Source of the DNA: Rodentibacter caecimuris
GTDB lineage: Bacteria; Pseudomonadota; Gammaproteobacteria; Enterobacterales; Pasteurellaceae
Assembly: GCF_024622045.1 (NCBI RefSeq)
Contig: NZ_JANKBP010000003.1
Length of the DNA: 64,000 nt
Strand: one strand, 5' to 3'
Part shown: positions 16,013 to 24,617 of the stretch, one piece after another
Numbering within the stretch: position 1 is the first letter of the stretch
How the letters are laid out: each line of letters opens with the position of its first letter
Position numbers and translations under genes: made by a program
Notes under the pieces: model-generated
The model's input: the letters and a program-made list of their open reading frames with translations, nothing else
What the model was told of the DNA's origin: nothing
Databases searched by the model: none

Positions 16013-17386
16013 TTAAAATAAGTTACTGATGAAAATCACGATAATAATCACAGGTACAACAAATTTTACATAGTTAAACCAAATTTTGGTGAAGGTCGAA
16101 TCAGGTGTTTGAGAGAGCTCTTTTTTGGCTTCATCTTTTAATACAAAACCAACGAAAATTGCGCAGCCTAATGCGGTGAGCATAAATAAAATATTGCCAC
16201 TCGCATAATCATAGAAATCAAAAATACTTTTACCGAAAATAGTAACGTCTTTCCAAAGATTATCGCCTAGAATGGCCGGAATGTTGCCCGCAAGAAAAAT
16301 CCCTCCTAGGGTTAAAATGATTGCTTTGCTACGGCGCATACGAAGTTTTTCTTGTAATGCGGTAATAATGACTTCGTAAATAGTAATAGAAGTCGTGAGG
16401 GCTGCAATTAATAATAAGCTAAAGAAAATGATGGCAAAGAATTTTCCCGCCCATAAATGGGAGAAAACAATCGGTAAACTTTGGAAGACTAAAGTTGGGC
16501 CGGCATTGGGTTCGATACCAAAAGTGAATAATGAAGGAAAGATCATAAAACCGGCAAGTACCGCAATTATGGTATTGGTAAAACCGGTAATGACAGCTGT
16601 GTGAATGAGGTTTTCTTCCTTATTAAGATAGCTTGAAAGGGTAATTAAAACACCAAAGCCAAGGCTCAAAGCAAAGAAGACTTGTCCTAATACAAAAATG
16701 AAAAGTTGAGGAGTAATCTTACTGAAATCCGGTTTTAAATAGAAAGTAATCCCTTCCATTGCACCCGGCAAGGTAATATTGCGGATCACCATACCGATCA
16801 AGAAAATAAACAGTAACGGCATTAAATATTTGACCGAACGTTCAATACCGCCAATGATACCTTTTGCCAAAATAATGTAATTGACGATGACAAAAAGGAA
16901 GGTGTAAAACATAATTTCATAAGGGCTGTTGCCAATATGAAGATCATAGAAGTTTTTGGCGACATCTTTTGTAATGGGGGTTGAAATATCAAGAGTACCG
17001 TTGATTAAGTTTAGGATATAAGAAATAACCCAGCCACCCAGTACCATATAATAAGCCATAATACCAAATGCCCCGAGCAACCCCATATAACCGATGATCT
17101 TCCAATGTTTTGAAATATGTTTGCCTTTATCTAGAATTTTATCGCCAAAAGCATCAATGGAGTTTACTCGTAAACGGCGACCTATTACATTTTCCACTAA
17201 AATCATTGGAATTCCGATTACAATCATGGCAAGACAAAAAAGCAGTACGTAAGCGCCGCCGCCATTTTCTCCGACAAGATAAGGGAATCGCCAAGTTGCA
17301 CCGAAACCAACGGTTGCGCCGGCAACGGTCATTACATAAGTCAGTCGGCTAGACCAAGTTTGACGTTGTTGTTTATTTGTTGTCAT
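16013..17386 (-). CDS. Sodium:neurotransmitter symporter (NSS) family transporter
   Basis: An inner-membrane transporter of 457 residues with about eleven or twelve hydrophobic segments in the LeuT-fold NSS family. The TM1 signature is GATVGFGATWRFPYLVGENG (about residues 23-42), followed by GGGAYVLLF. The position that is the Na1-binding asparagine in LeuT appears to be A30 here. The longest frame starts at 17416, but AGGAAAG is placed correctly for the ATG at 17386. Substrate is probably an amino acid; the exact one is unknown. It is a single gene, with nth just upstream on the same strand. Confidence 0.88.
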   Translation of the reverse strand: MTTNKQQRQTWSSRLTYVMTVAGATVGFGATWRFPYLVGENGGGAYVLLFCLAMIVIGIPMILVENVIGRRLRVNSIDAFGDKILDKGKHISKHWKIIGYMGLLGAFGIMAYYMVLGGWVISYILNLINGTLDISTPITKDVAKNFYDLHIGNSPYEIMFYTFLFVIVNYIILAKGIIGGIERSVKYLMPLLFIFLIGMVIRNITLPGAMEGITFYLKPDFSKITPQLFIFVLGQVFFALSLGFGVLITLSSYLNKEENLIHTAVITGFTNTIIAVLAGFMIFPSLFTFGIEPNAGPTLVFQSLPIVFSHLWAGKFFAIIFFSLLLIAALTTSITIYEVIITALQEKLRMRRSKAIILTLGGIFLAGNIPAILGDNLWKDVTIFGKSIFDFYDYASGNILFMLTALGCAIFVGFVLKDEAKKELSQTPDSTFTKIWFNYVKFVVPVIIIVIFISNLF

Positions 17387-17430
17387 TGTCTTTCCTATTA
17401 ATAAAAGTGCGGTCAAAAAATGAGTTGTTT

Positions 17431-18066
17431 TTAATATTCGGTTTTTTCTTTATATTCGCAGAGATCCTCAATAATACAGGAACCGCAACGGGGCTTTCTG
17501 GCAACACAAGTGTAACGACCGTGTAAGATCAGCCAGTGATGCACATCTACTTTAAATTCATCGGGCACCACTTTTAAGAGTTTTTCTTCCACTTTGACAA
17601 CATCTTTACCCGGTGCAAAATTAGTGCGATTGCATACGCGAAATATATGGGTATCGACTGCAATAGTGGGGTGACCAAAGGCGGTATTTAATACCACATT
17701 CGCAGTTTTTCGTCCAACGCCGGCAAGAGCTTCTAAGGCTTCACGATTTTCCGGTATTTCACCGTTGTGTTTTTCAATGAGATCGCGGCAGGTTTTAATG
17801 ATGTTTTCTGCTTTACTATTATAAAGTCCGATCGTTTTAATGTAGCTTTTTAAGCCATCCAAGCCCAGATCTAAAATCGCTTGTGGAGTATTGGCAACGG
17901 GAAAAAGTTTTTCTGTCGCTTTATTTACCCCTTTATCAGTGGCTTGCGCCGATAAAATCACCGCGATTAATAATTCGAAGGGCGAATTATACTGCAATTC
18001 GGTAGTCGGGTGGGGATTTTGATCCCGTAGTCGGGTTAATATTTCAATTCTTTTTTTCTGATTCAT
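17431..18066 (-). CDS. nth: Endonuclease III
   Basis: A DNA glycosylase/AP lyase of 211 residues that removes oxidised pyrimidines in base-excision repair. The helix-hairpin-helix LAGVGRKTANVVL carries the catalytic lysine, and VDTHIFRVCNR the catalytic aspartate. The C-terminal cluster C-x6-C-x2-C-x5-C (CVARKPRCGSCIIEDLC) binds [4Fe-4S]. The start is moved to ATG 18066, preceded by GAAGGAAAT, matching the E. coli length. It follows rsxE, as in E. coli, but with a 200-bp palindromic element between them. Confidence 0.97.
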   Translation of the reverse strand: MNQKKRIEILTRLRDQNPHPTTELQYNSPFELLIAVILSAQATDKGVNKATEKLFPVANTPQAILDLGLDGLKSYIKTIGLYNSKAENIIKTCRDLIEKHNGEIPENREALEALAGVGRKTANVVLNTAFGHPTIAVDTHIFRVCNRTNFAPGKDVVKVEEKLLKVVPDEFKVDVHHWLILHGRYTCVARKPRCGSCIIEDLCEYKEKTEY

Positions 18067-18080
18067 AATTTTATTTCCTT

Positions 18081-18262
18081 CTACTTTCTTGCTGTGCAAG
18101 AAAGTAGCAAAGAACACACCCCGATTAAATCGCTTTTCCGACCTTTGTTGTCATTTCTTTACGGAAAATTTGTAAACTCGCCGTTGGCTCAAACAATACA
18201 AATTTTCCTAAAAATGCCAAGTTGGTCGGGCGATTTACACGGGGAAGATTAAGTGTGTGTTC
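18081..18262. repeat. Compound palindromic element between rsxE and nth
   Basis: A perfect 12-bp hairpin, CTACTTTCTTGC/GCAAGAAAGTAG (18081-18092 with 18096-18107), is followed by a 151-bp imperfect palindrome. Its outer arms are GAACACAC (18112-18119) and GTGTGTTC (18255-18262). The middle arms pair CCCCG..TAAATCGC..CCGACC with its complement. The inner perfect arms are GGAAAATTTGTA (18163-18174) and TACAAATTTTCC (18197-18208). No ORF is present. Its shape suggests a non-coding mobile or processed repeat inserted into the rsx-nth unit. Confidence 0.65.
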
Positions 18263-18265
18263 AAT

Positions 18266-18979
18266 CTATATTTTTCTTCGGTTATCAATTCTATTTTTTA
18301 GGGCAAGGAGTAATCCCAATCCAATAAATGCACCCGGCGGCAGGATGAAGAGTAAAAAGCTGCTATCCGTTTGGTAAATATGGAAAGTGAGAAATTTTGC
18401 TTGTTCGCCAAAAAGATTTTCGATACCTTCAAAAATCGTCCCTTGCCCGAAAATTTCACGGAGTGCGCCAAGCATAGTAAGGCTTAAAGCCATACCGAAC
18501 CCCATCGAGAAACCGTCCCAAATAGACTGTAAAAGATTATTTTTGGACGCAAAGGCTTCAGCTCGACCAATGACAATACAGTTTGTCACAATCAGTGGAA
18601 TAAAAATGCCAAGAGATTGATACAATCTGTAGGTATAAGCATTCATTAATAATTGCACCACGGTGACTGTCGTTGCAATGATCATCACATAAATAGGAAT
18701 GCGAATTTCGTGAGGAATTTGTTTGCGAAAGAGCGAAATGACCGTATTGGTGCAGATTAAAACCAGCATGGTTGCAAGCCCTAAACCGAGAGCATTGGTC
18801 GCAGTGCTGGAAACTGCCAATAAAGGACAAAGCCCTAATAGCTGCACGATTGCCGGATTATTTTTCCAAATACCTTGTATAAAAATTTCCCGCCATACGG
18901 ATTTTTCCGTCTGATCCTTAACGTTGTTTTGAGGTAGCGCTTCTTCAAGTGCGGTGGTTTTTTCCGTTAAATTTGTCAT
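18266..18979 (-). CDS. rsxE: Rsx/Rnf electron transport complex subunit E
   Basis: An integral membrane subunit of 237 residues with about six membrane spans, homologous to RsxA. PAIVQLLGLCPLLAVSSTAT holds the conserved NPxxVQxLGLCP motif whose cysteine helps hold the membrane iron-sulfur cluster; TNCIVIGRAEAFASKN carries the second conserved cysteine. The longest frame starts at 19003, inside rsxG, but the ATG at 18979 has AAAGGGAA and fits the family. It is the last rsx gene, before nth. Confidence 0.95.
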   Translation of the reverse strand: MTNLTEKTTALEEALPQNNVKDQTEKSVWREIFIQGIWKNNPAIVQLLGLCPLLAVSSTATNALGLGLATMLVLICTNTVISLFRKQIPHEIRIPIYVMIIATTVTVVQLLMNAYTYRLYQSLGIFIPLIVTNCIVIGRAEAFASKNNLLQSIWDGFSMGFGMALSLTMLGALREIFGQGTIFEGIENLFGEQAKFLTFHIYQTDSSFLLFILPPGAFIGLGLLLALKNRIDNRRKI

Positions 18980-18980
18980 A

Positions 18981-19607
18981 TTATTCCCTTTCTTGAATCG
19001 CAAGCTGTTGCAATGTTGCCTGATTGTTAAGCATGGTTAGGGCCGAACGTTTTACTTGATTTACAATGGCGCGGGGAGTAATGGTTGCTCCGGAGAATTG
19101 ATCAAATTTTCCGCCGTCTTTTTTGACCGCCCAATCGGTTAAATTAGTTTCATTAATAGACTGATGATCGAAAGATAAAATCCACTTGGAAATACGGAGT
19201 TCGATTTTATCGCCTAACCCCGGTGTTTCATGATGCTCGATCACCCGTACGCCTAACACGTTGCCCTCAGGCGTTAAACCGACAAGTAAGCGAATATCGC
19301 CGGAATAGCCGTCCGGTGCGGTTGTTTCATAGACATAGGCTGAAAGATGATGGTCTTTCTTTGCGAAATAAACTTTTTGAATACCGGCTAAATTTTCTGA
19401 CTTTGGCGTCACCGCACTTTCTAGCAAATTATTATCAAAATAGCTTTGTGGGATTACTTGGAGCAGGAGTTCCCGTTGTTGTGCCGCCATGGCTTCATCA
19501 ATTTTACCTTTTGTCAGAAAAAAAATGCCGGATGAAATAGCACTACAAAGTAGCGCAATAAAGCCTAAAATCACGCCATATTGAGAAGTAGTTTTAATAA
19601 TGCCCAT
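18981..19607 (-). CDS. rsxG: Rsx/Rnf electron transport complex subunit G
   Basis: A 208-residue subunit with one N-terminal membrane helix and a periplasmic flavin domain. SGAT at 172-175 in FDQFSGATITPRA gives T175 as the threonine that carries covalent FMN. ETPGLGDKIE is a further family motif. The rsxD stop and rsxG start share one base (TAATG), implying translational coupling. Confidence 0.96.
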   Translation of the reverse strand: MGIIKTTSQYGVILGFIALLCSAISSGIFFLTKGKIDEAMAAQQRELLLQVIPQSYFDNNLLESAVTPKSENLAGIQKVYFAKKDHHLSAYVYETTAPDGYSGDIRLLVGLTPEGNVLGVRVIEHHETPGLGDKIELRISKWILSFDHQSINETNLTDWAVKKDGGKFDQFSGATITPRAIVNQVKRSALTMLNNQATLQQLAIQERE

Positions 19608-20686
19608 TAGTTTTTTCTCCCTTTTATGCCGTAGCCCGCAACACGAGGGCGGGTGTAATGGTCGATGAGAGGAACGCAGATATTACTTAATAAAATCGCA
19701 AATGCAACGCCGTCAGGGTAATTGCCGTGATAGCGGATAAGATAGGTGAGAAGTCCTACTAATGCGCCAAATACGATTTTTCCACGCGGTGTAATGGAGG
19801 CTGTAACCGGATCGGTCGCAATAAAAAATGCGCCAAACATCATTGCACCGCTGAACATTTGGCTCACCGCACTTAAATGTGTCCCCCCCGTTATGGCGGT
19901 AATGGTTGCCAAGCAAAAAAATGTGGTGAGCATTGCTACGGGGATTTGCCAATGAATGGTGCGTTTTAAGATTAAAAATACGCCGCCGAGTAAAAAAGCA
20001 AGATTGACTTGCCACCACCCCTGTGCAAAGTCCGTACCGTTCCCCATAAAAATTGGCATTTTAATCAGTCCATAGAAATCCGTTAATTCTTTGTGATTAG
20101 AATAAAAGATTTTTGCACTGTCTAACGGTGTAGCCTGCGTGATGCCGTCAATACTATGGGTAAGTTGTGGCAAGGAAAATCCATCGGTGGTTAAGCCGGA
20201 AAAAATTAATGCGACAGCATCGGAGAGTGTAGGCGGTTCCTGCAATAAATGAATTGGCGGTATCCAAGTAGTCATTTGTAATGGGAACGAAATTAATAAT
20301 ACGACATAGCCAATCATTGCCGGATTAAAGGGGTTTTGCCCTAATCCGCCATACACATGTTTACCCAGTAGTACCGCACAAAGTGTACCGATAATAATAA
20401 TCCAATAAGGGGCATAGGGAGGAATTGCCACGGCTAAAATCAAGGCGGTTAGAACTACGCTGAAATCGGAAAGATAGGATAACGGCTTTTTACCGCGTAA
20501 TTTCATTGCTAACAATTCAGCAAGTAACGCCACAATGATCGCTAATACCGATTGAATGAGTACACCGAAACCAAAATAATAAATTTGTGTAAATAGAGCC
20601 GGCATCATGGCTAAGATGACCCAAAGCATAATACGAGCTGTTAACTTCCCTGAATGTGAGTGAGGAGAACTGACCATTTTAAACAT
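19607..20686 (-). CDS. rsxD: Rsx/Rnf electron transport complex subunit D
   Basis: A 359-residue polytopic membrane subunit. LGQNPFNPAMIGYV and SGAMMFGAFFIATDPVTA are family hallmarks. T186 in ITQATPLD lies where the covalent FMN threonine is found in other RnfD proteins. It starts three bases after the rsxC stop and ends overlapping rsxG by one base. A run of seven C (near 19879-19886) lies inside the gene. Confidence 0.95.
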   Translation of the reverse strand: MFKMVSSPHSHSGKLTARIMLWVILAMMPALFTQIYYFGFGVLIQSVLAIIVALLAELLAMKLRGKKPLSYLSDFSVVLTALILAVAIPPYAPYWIIIIGTLCAVLLGKHVYGGLGQNPFNPAMIGYVVLLISFPLQMTTWIPPIHLLQEPPTLSDAVALIFSGLTTDGFSLPQLTHSIDGITQATPLDSAKIFYSNHKELTDFYGLIKMPIFMGNGTDFAQGWWQVNLAFLLGGVFLILKRTIHWQIPVAMLTTFFCLATITAITGGTHLSAVSQMFSGAMMFGAFFIATDPVTASITPRGKIVFGALVGLLTYLIRYHGNYPDGVAFAILLSNICVPLIDHYTRPRVAGYGIKGRKN

Positions 20687-20689
20687 TGT

Positions 20690-23143
20690 TTATTCCTGTG
20701 CATTATCTGATTTCTGTTGGGCTTGAGCCAATTTCTTGGCTTTCGCACGGGCAATTGCAGCAGCCACAGCGGCTTTTTTCGGATCAAGTGCGGTTGGTTT
20801 TTCGCCTGTTTCTTGTTCCGCATTTTCCGTTGTTATATCGCTATCATGGTTAGTCTGAGCCAATTTTTTGGCTTTCGCACGGGCAATAGCGGCAGCCACA
20901 GCCGCTTTTTTGGGAGCAAGTGCGGTTGGTTTTTCGTCTGTTTTTTGTTCCACACTTTCCGTTGTTATATCACCATCATGGTTAGTTTGAGCCAATTTCT
21001 TGGCTTTCGCACGGGCAATAGCGGCAGCCACAGCGGCTTTTTTCGGATCAAGTGCGGTTGGTTTTTCGTCCGTTTTTTGCTCCGCATTTTCCGTTGCTAT
21101 ATCGCTATCATGGTTAGTCTGAGCCAATTTCTTGGCTTTCGCACGGGCGATAGCGGCAGCCACAGCGGCTTTTTTCGGATCAAGTGCGGTTGGTTTTTCG
21201 TCTGTTTTTTGCTCCGCATTTTCCGTTGTTATATCGCTATCATGGTTAGTTTGAGCCAATTTTTTGGCTTTTGCGCGGGCAATAGCGGCAGCCACAGTCG
21301 CTTTTTTTGGATCAAGTGCGGTTGGTTTTTCGCCTGTTTCTTGTTCCACATTTTCCGTTGTTATATCACCATTATGGTTAGCCTGAGCCAATTTTTTAGC
21401 TTTCGCACGGGCAATAGCGGCAGCCACGGCGACTTTTTTCGGATTTTCTGAGGCTGTTTCTTCGCTATTATTAAGATGTTCTGTTTTTATTTCCGTTTGT
21501 TGGCGGGCTAGACGACGTGCTTTACGCAATGCCGTTATATCGCTATTATCCGGTAAAATTTCGCCTTTTTCTGTTGTTAATGTTTTCTGCTGAGTTATTT
21601 CTTCCGAACCGGCTTTTTTCGCTTTGAGACGTGCTAATGCTGCTTTTACCGGATCTTCGCCTTTGGTTTTGGCTAATTCTTCGCGACGGGCTTCAGCTGC
21701 GCGTTGAGAACGGGCTTTACGTTCCTGTTCTTCACGTTCCATACGTGCTTGTTTCGCTTCAAAGCGAATTTTTGCTTCTTCCGCTTTTTTCTGTTTTTCT
21801 TTTATTTGCCAAATTTTTGCTTTTTCTTGGCGGAAATATTGAATAAGCGGGATATGGCTCGGGCAAACATAAGCACATACGCCACATTCAATACAATCTT
21901 TTAAAGCATATTCTTCCGATTTTGTGTGATCTTCACTGCGTGCGAACCAGTAAAGTTGCTGTGGCATTAAATTTACCGGACAAGCGTCCGAGCAGCTTGA
22001 GCAGCGAATACAGGCTTTTTCCGGCTCCGGTTCGGTATATTCAAAATGATCCGGCGCAAGCAAGCAATTGACGATTTTGGTGACCGGTGCATTTAAATTC
22101 GGTAGCTCCAAGCCCATCATTGGGCCGCCGACGAACACAGGGAAACGTTCATCAAATTGATAACCCGTATGAGTTAATGCGTGATAAATTGGCGTGCCGA
22201 GACGTACCCAATAATTCCCTTTTTCTTGAATTTTATCGCCGGTTAATGTAACTACGCGTTCAATTAAAGGTTCGTCATTGATGACAGCTCTTTTTATCGC
22301 AAAAGCAGTCCCCACGTTGTGCATTAAAACGCCAATATTGGAGGAGCGTGAGCCGCTTGGCACTTCCATACCGGTGAGTAAATAAATGAGTTGTTTTGCT
22401 GCGCCGGACGGGTATTTCGTTGGGATTACGCGTACATCAATATCATTTGCGCCGTGTAGCGCCGCATTAATTGCTTCAATGGCGTTAGGTTTGTTATCTT
22501 CAATGGCGATAACTACTTTTTCAGGGCGTAGGATATAGCGTAAAATACGCACGCCTTCAATAATTTCATCGGCATGTTCACGCATTAGGCGATCATCACA
22601 GGTGATGTAAGGTTCACATTCCGCACCGTTAATAATCAATAATTTGACTTTTTTATCCGCTGATTGGATCTTGGCGGCGGTAGGGAATACGGCGCCTCCC
22701 AAGCCCGCAATGCCGGCAAGATAAATTTTTTCGATAAGTTGTTCCGCAGTTAGGTGAAGAAAATCTTCAATCGGGTGTTGTTCAATATGTTGATCCAAAC
22801 CGTCAGCCTGTAAATGAATAGTCATTTCATCAAGCCCGGAAGGATGTGCGGCGACATAGGGGGCAATATTTTTAATTGTGCCGGATGTCGGTGCATGAAC
22901 GGGGAGTACGCGTAAACCGTCACCTTGCGTTAAGGCTTGTCCTTTTAAAACATAATCACCGACGTTCACTAAAACATTACCCGCCTGACCTGAGTGTTGT
23001 TTGAGCGGAATATAAAAATCCTTGCTTAAAGGAAGTATTCTGATCGGTTGATGGTTAGATTGATCTTTCATTTCCGGAGGATGAATTCCCCCTTTGAAAT
23101 CCCATAGTTTACCGGAATTAAAACGAGATAAAACGTCCGCCAT
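20690..23143 (-). CDS. rsxC: Rsx/Rnf electron transport complex subunit C with C-terminal tandem repeats
   Basis: The NADH-dehydrogenase-like, cytoplasmic-face subunit, 817 residues. The N-terminal part has WDFKGGIHPPEMK and a NuoF-like nucleotide/FMN region (GIAGLGGAVFPTAAKIQ). Two 4Fe-4S motifs follow: CIRCSSCSDACPVNLMP and CIECGVCAYVCPSHIP. After a charged coiled coil (about 450-500), the C-terminus is a tandem array of a 44-residue unit built on PKKAAVAAAIARAKAKKLAQ. There are six cores and five full units, longer than many homologues. Each DNA unit contains a USS. The gene abuts rsxB (TAA then ATG). Confidence 0.95.
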   Translation of the reverse strand: MADVLSRFNSGKLWDFKGGIHPPEMKDQSNHQPIRILPLSKDFYIPLKQHSGQAGNVLVNVGDYVLKGQALTQGDGLRVLPVHAPTSGTIKNIAPYVAAHPSGLDEMTIHLQADGLDQHIEQHPIEDFLHLTAEQLIEKIYLAGIAGLGGAVFPTAAKIQSADKKVKLLIINGAECEPYITCDDRLMREHADEIIEGVRILRYILRPEKVVIAIEDNKPNAIEAINAALHGANDIDVRVIPTKYPSGAAKQLIYLLTGMEVPSGSRSSNIGVLMHNVGTAFAIKRAVINDEPLIERVVTLTGDKIQEKGNYWVRLGTPIYHALTHTGYQFDERFPVFVGGPMMGLELPNLNAPVTKIVNCLLAPDHFEYTEPEPEKACIRCSSCSDACPVNLMPQQLYWFARSEDHTKSEEYALKDCIECGVCAYVCPSHIPLIQYFRQEKAKIWQIKEKQKKAEEAKIRFEAKQARMEREEQERKARSQRAAEARREELAKTKGEDPVKAALARLKAKKAGSEEITQQKTLTTEKGEILPDNSDITALRKARRLARQQTEIKTEHLNNSEETASENPKKVAVAAAIARAKAKKLAQANHNGDITTENVEQETGEKPTALDPKKATVAAAIARAKAKKLAQTNHDSDITTENAEQKTDEKPTALDPKKAAVAAAIARAKAKKLAQTNHDSDIATENAEQKTDEKPTALDPKKAAVAAAIARAKAKKLAQTNHDGDITTESVEQKTDEKPTALAPKKAAVAAAIARAKAKKLAQTNHDSDITTENAEQETGEKPTALDPKKAAVAAAIARAKAKKLAQAQQKSDNAQE
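20716..21442 (-). repeat. 132-bp minisatellite inside rsxC, each unit carrying a USS
   Basis: Five nearly identical 132-bp units plus a partial one encode the 44-residue RsxC repeat. AAGTGCGGT occurs at 20786, 20918, 21050, 21182 and 21314, exactly 132 bp apart. Differences between units are mainly in the variable linker (TENAEQ, TESVEQ, TENVEQ). The array keeps frame, so unit gain or loss would change length without breaking the protein. Confidence 0.92.
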
Positions 23144-23725
23144 TTATTCCCCCACAACCCGTTTTTTTTCGCTACCGTTCACATTCACTACCGGAATAAC
23201 CAGCTTTGCGTCAAATTTCCAATCCCAACTATCAATACCTTTTTTTACCGGAATCATTGAGATGCAATCTGTCGGGCAAGGTGCGACACAAAGTTCACAG
23301 CCGGTGCAAAGATCGGGAATAATAGTGTGCATCATTTTATTTGTCCCAATAATGGCATCGACCGGACAGGCTTGAATACATTTGGTGCAGCCAATACACA
23401 TATTTTCATCAATAAACGCCACGGTTTCGACCGGTTCTTCCATGCCATCAACTGCCGGCACGTCAACACCTAGAATCTCTGCAATTTTTACTATGGTGTC
23501 CCGCCCGCCCGGAACACATTTGGTAATTGAATCACCATTGCAAACTGCTTCCGCATAGGGTTTGCAGCCGGGATAACCGCATTGACCGCATTGGCTTTGT
23601 GGTAATATGGCATCAATTTTTTCTACAATAGGATCGGCTTCCACTTTTAGTTTTAAGGAAGCAAATCCCAAAATAGCACCGAAAATGAGCGCAAGCAGAC
23701 TGATGACAATAAGTAGAATAGTCAT
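23144..23725 (-). CDS. rsxB: Rsx/Rnf electron transport complex subunit B (ferredoxin)
   Basis: A 193-residue iron-sulfur subunit. One N-terminal membrane helix is followed by the cluster motif CGQCGYPGCKPYAEAVC (about 47-63) and two ferredoxin motifs, CIGCTKCIQACPVDA and CTGCELCVAPCPTDC. It passes electrons between RsxC and the membrane subunits. Its ATG overlaps the stop of a 27-codon ORF by one base (TAATG). Confidence 0.97.
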   Translation of the reverse strand: MTILLIVISLLALIFGAILGFASLKLKVEADPIVEKIDAILPQSQCGQCGYPGCKPYAEAVCNGDSITKCVPGGRDTIVKIAEILGVDVPAVDGMEEPVETVAFIDENMCIGCTKCIQACPVDAIIGTNKMMHTIIPDLCTGCELCVAPCPTDCISMIPVKKGIDSWDWKFDAKLVIPVVNVNGSEKKRVVGE

Positions 23726-23808
23726 TATTTCTTCATTTTCCCTGAAAATTTTTGATAGAGCCCGATAAGTAAAATTAACACGGTAACAGCCATTAAAAAG
23801 TAGATCAT
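23725..23808 (-). CDS. Putative 27-residue membrane peptide between rsxA and rsxB
   Basis: A short frame encodes a hydrophobic segment, MIYFLMAVTVLILLIGLY, then a basic tail ending KFSGKMKK. It looks like a single-span membrane peptide with a cytoplasmic basic end. It starts 15 bp after the rsxA stop and its stop shares a base with the rsxB start (TAATG), as seen for rsxD-rsxG. It is also in the same frame as rsxA, so readthrough of the rsxA TAA would extend RsxA. There is no clear ribosome-binding site. I do not recognise it from E. coli. It could be a chance frame, but its composition and spacing argue for translation. Confidence 0.5.
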   Translation of the reverse strand: MIYFLMAVTVLILLIGLYQKFSGKMKK

Positions 23809-23823
23809 AATTAACGATGAGTG

Positions 23824-24402
23824 TTACTTAACGAGCCCTGTGAATCCCATAAAGGCAAGTGACATTAAACCCGCCGTGATTAATGCAATGGATGCACCCT
23901 GAAATGTATTGGGTACATCTGCCGCCACTAAGCGTTCACGTAATGCGGCAAATAAAACTAATACTAAGGAAAAGCCTAGTGATGCGCCAAAGCCATAGAG
24001 GACTGATCCGGTTAAGTTATGGGCAAGATTGACATTGAGTAATGCCACACCTAGAACGGCACAGTTTGTTGTGATCAGCGGTAAAAAAATACCAAGCAGC
24101 CGATAAAGTGTCGGGCTGGTTTTATTAATAGCCATTTCGGTAAATTGAACCACAACGGCAATCACCAGAATAAACACAAGGGTTCGTAAAAAAGTTGCAT
24201 TTAAAGGTAATAAAATATAGTGATCGACCAAATAAGCAGAGAGTGAGGCAACGGTTAAAACGAACATGGTTGCTAAGCCCATGCCGATTGCGGTTTCAAT
24301 TTTTTTTGATACGCCCATAAAGGGACAAAGCCCAAGAAACTTCACTAGGACGAAGTTGTTAATCAATGCGGTACCAATAATTAATAAAATATAATGTGTC
24401 AT
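23824..24402 (-). CDS. rsxA: Rsx/Rnf electron transport complex subunit A
   Basis: A 192-residue subunit with about six membrane spans, first gene of the operon. NNFVLVKFLGLCPFMGVSKK and TTNCAVLGVALLN are diagnostic; their cysteines hold the [2Fe-2S] cluster shared with RsxE. The longest frame begins at 24525, but MTHYILLIIGTALINN from ATG 24402 matches E. coli RsxA in length and sequence. The 100-bp gap to rsxB is filled by a small ORF. Confidence 0.97.
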   Translation of the reverse strand: MTHYILLIIGTALINNFVLVKFLGLCPFMGVSKKIETAIGMGLATMFVLTVASLSAYLVDHYILLPLNATFLRTLVFILVIAVVVQFTEMAINKTSPTLYRLLGIFLPLITTNCAVLGVALLNVNLAHNLTGSVLYGFGASLGFSLVLVLFAALRERLVAADVPNTFQGASIALITAGLMSLAFMGFTGLVK

Positions 24403-24617
24403 CACTGCCTGCCTTTTAAATAGGGCGTTATTATCCCTATTTATGGGCGGAAGAACAATAGGAAATTTAGGGTAGAATCCTACCCAAAAATAAGTGTGGT
24501 TAATTTTAAAAAGGTATGATTTCAATGCCTTTAAATGATGACATAAGGTGACAATTCGCCTCGTTTTATTGTAATACTCGGTTTTTACCGCAAAGTGCGG
24601 TTAAAAAATCCGATTTT

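Noticed and set aside
20716..21442. Regular repeats considered as a CRISPR array
   Set aside because: Units are 132-bp near-identical tandem coding repeats without distinct spacers, and no cas genes are nearby.
20717..21451. Plus-strand frame of 244 codons with internal repeats
   Set aside because: It is the antisense of the rsxC repeat array; its periodicity is inherited from the real gene and it has no ribosome-binding site.
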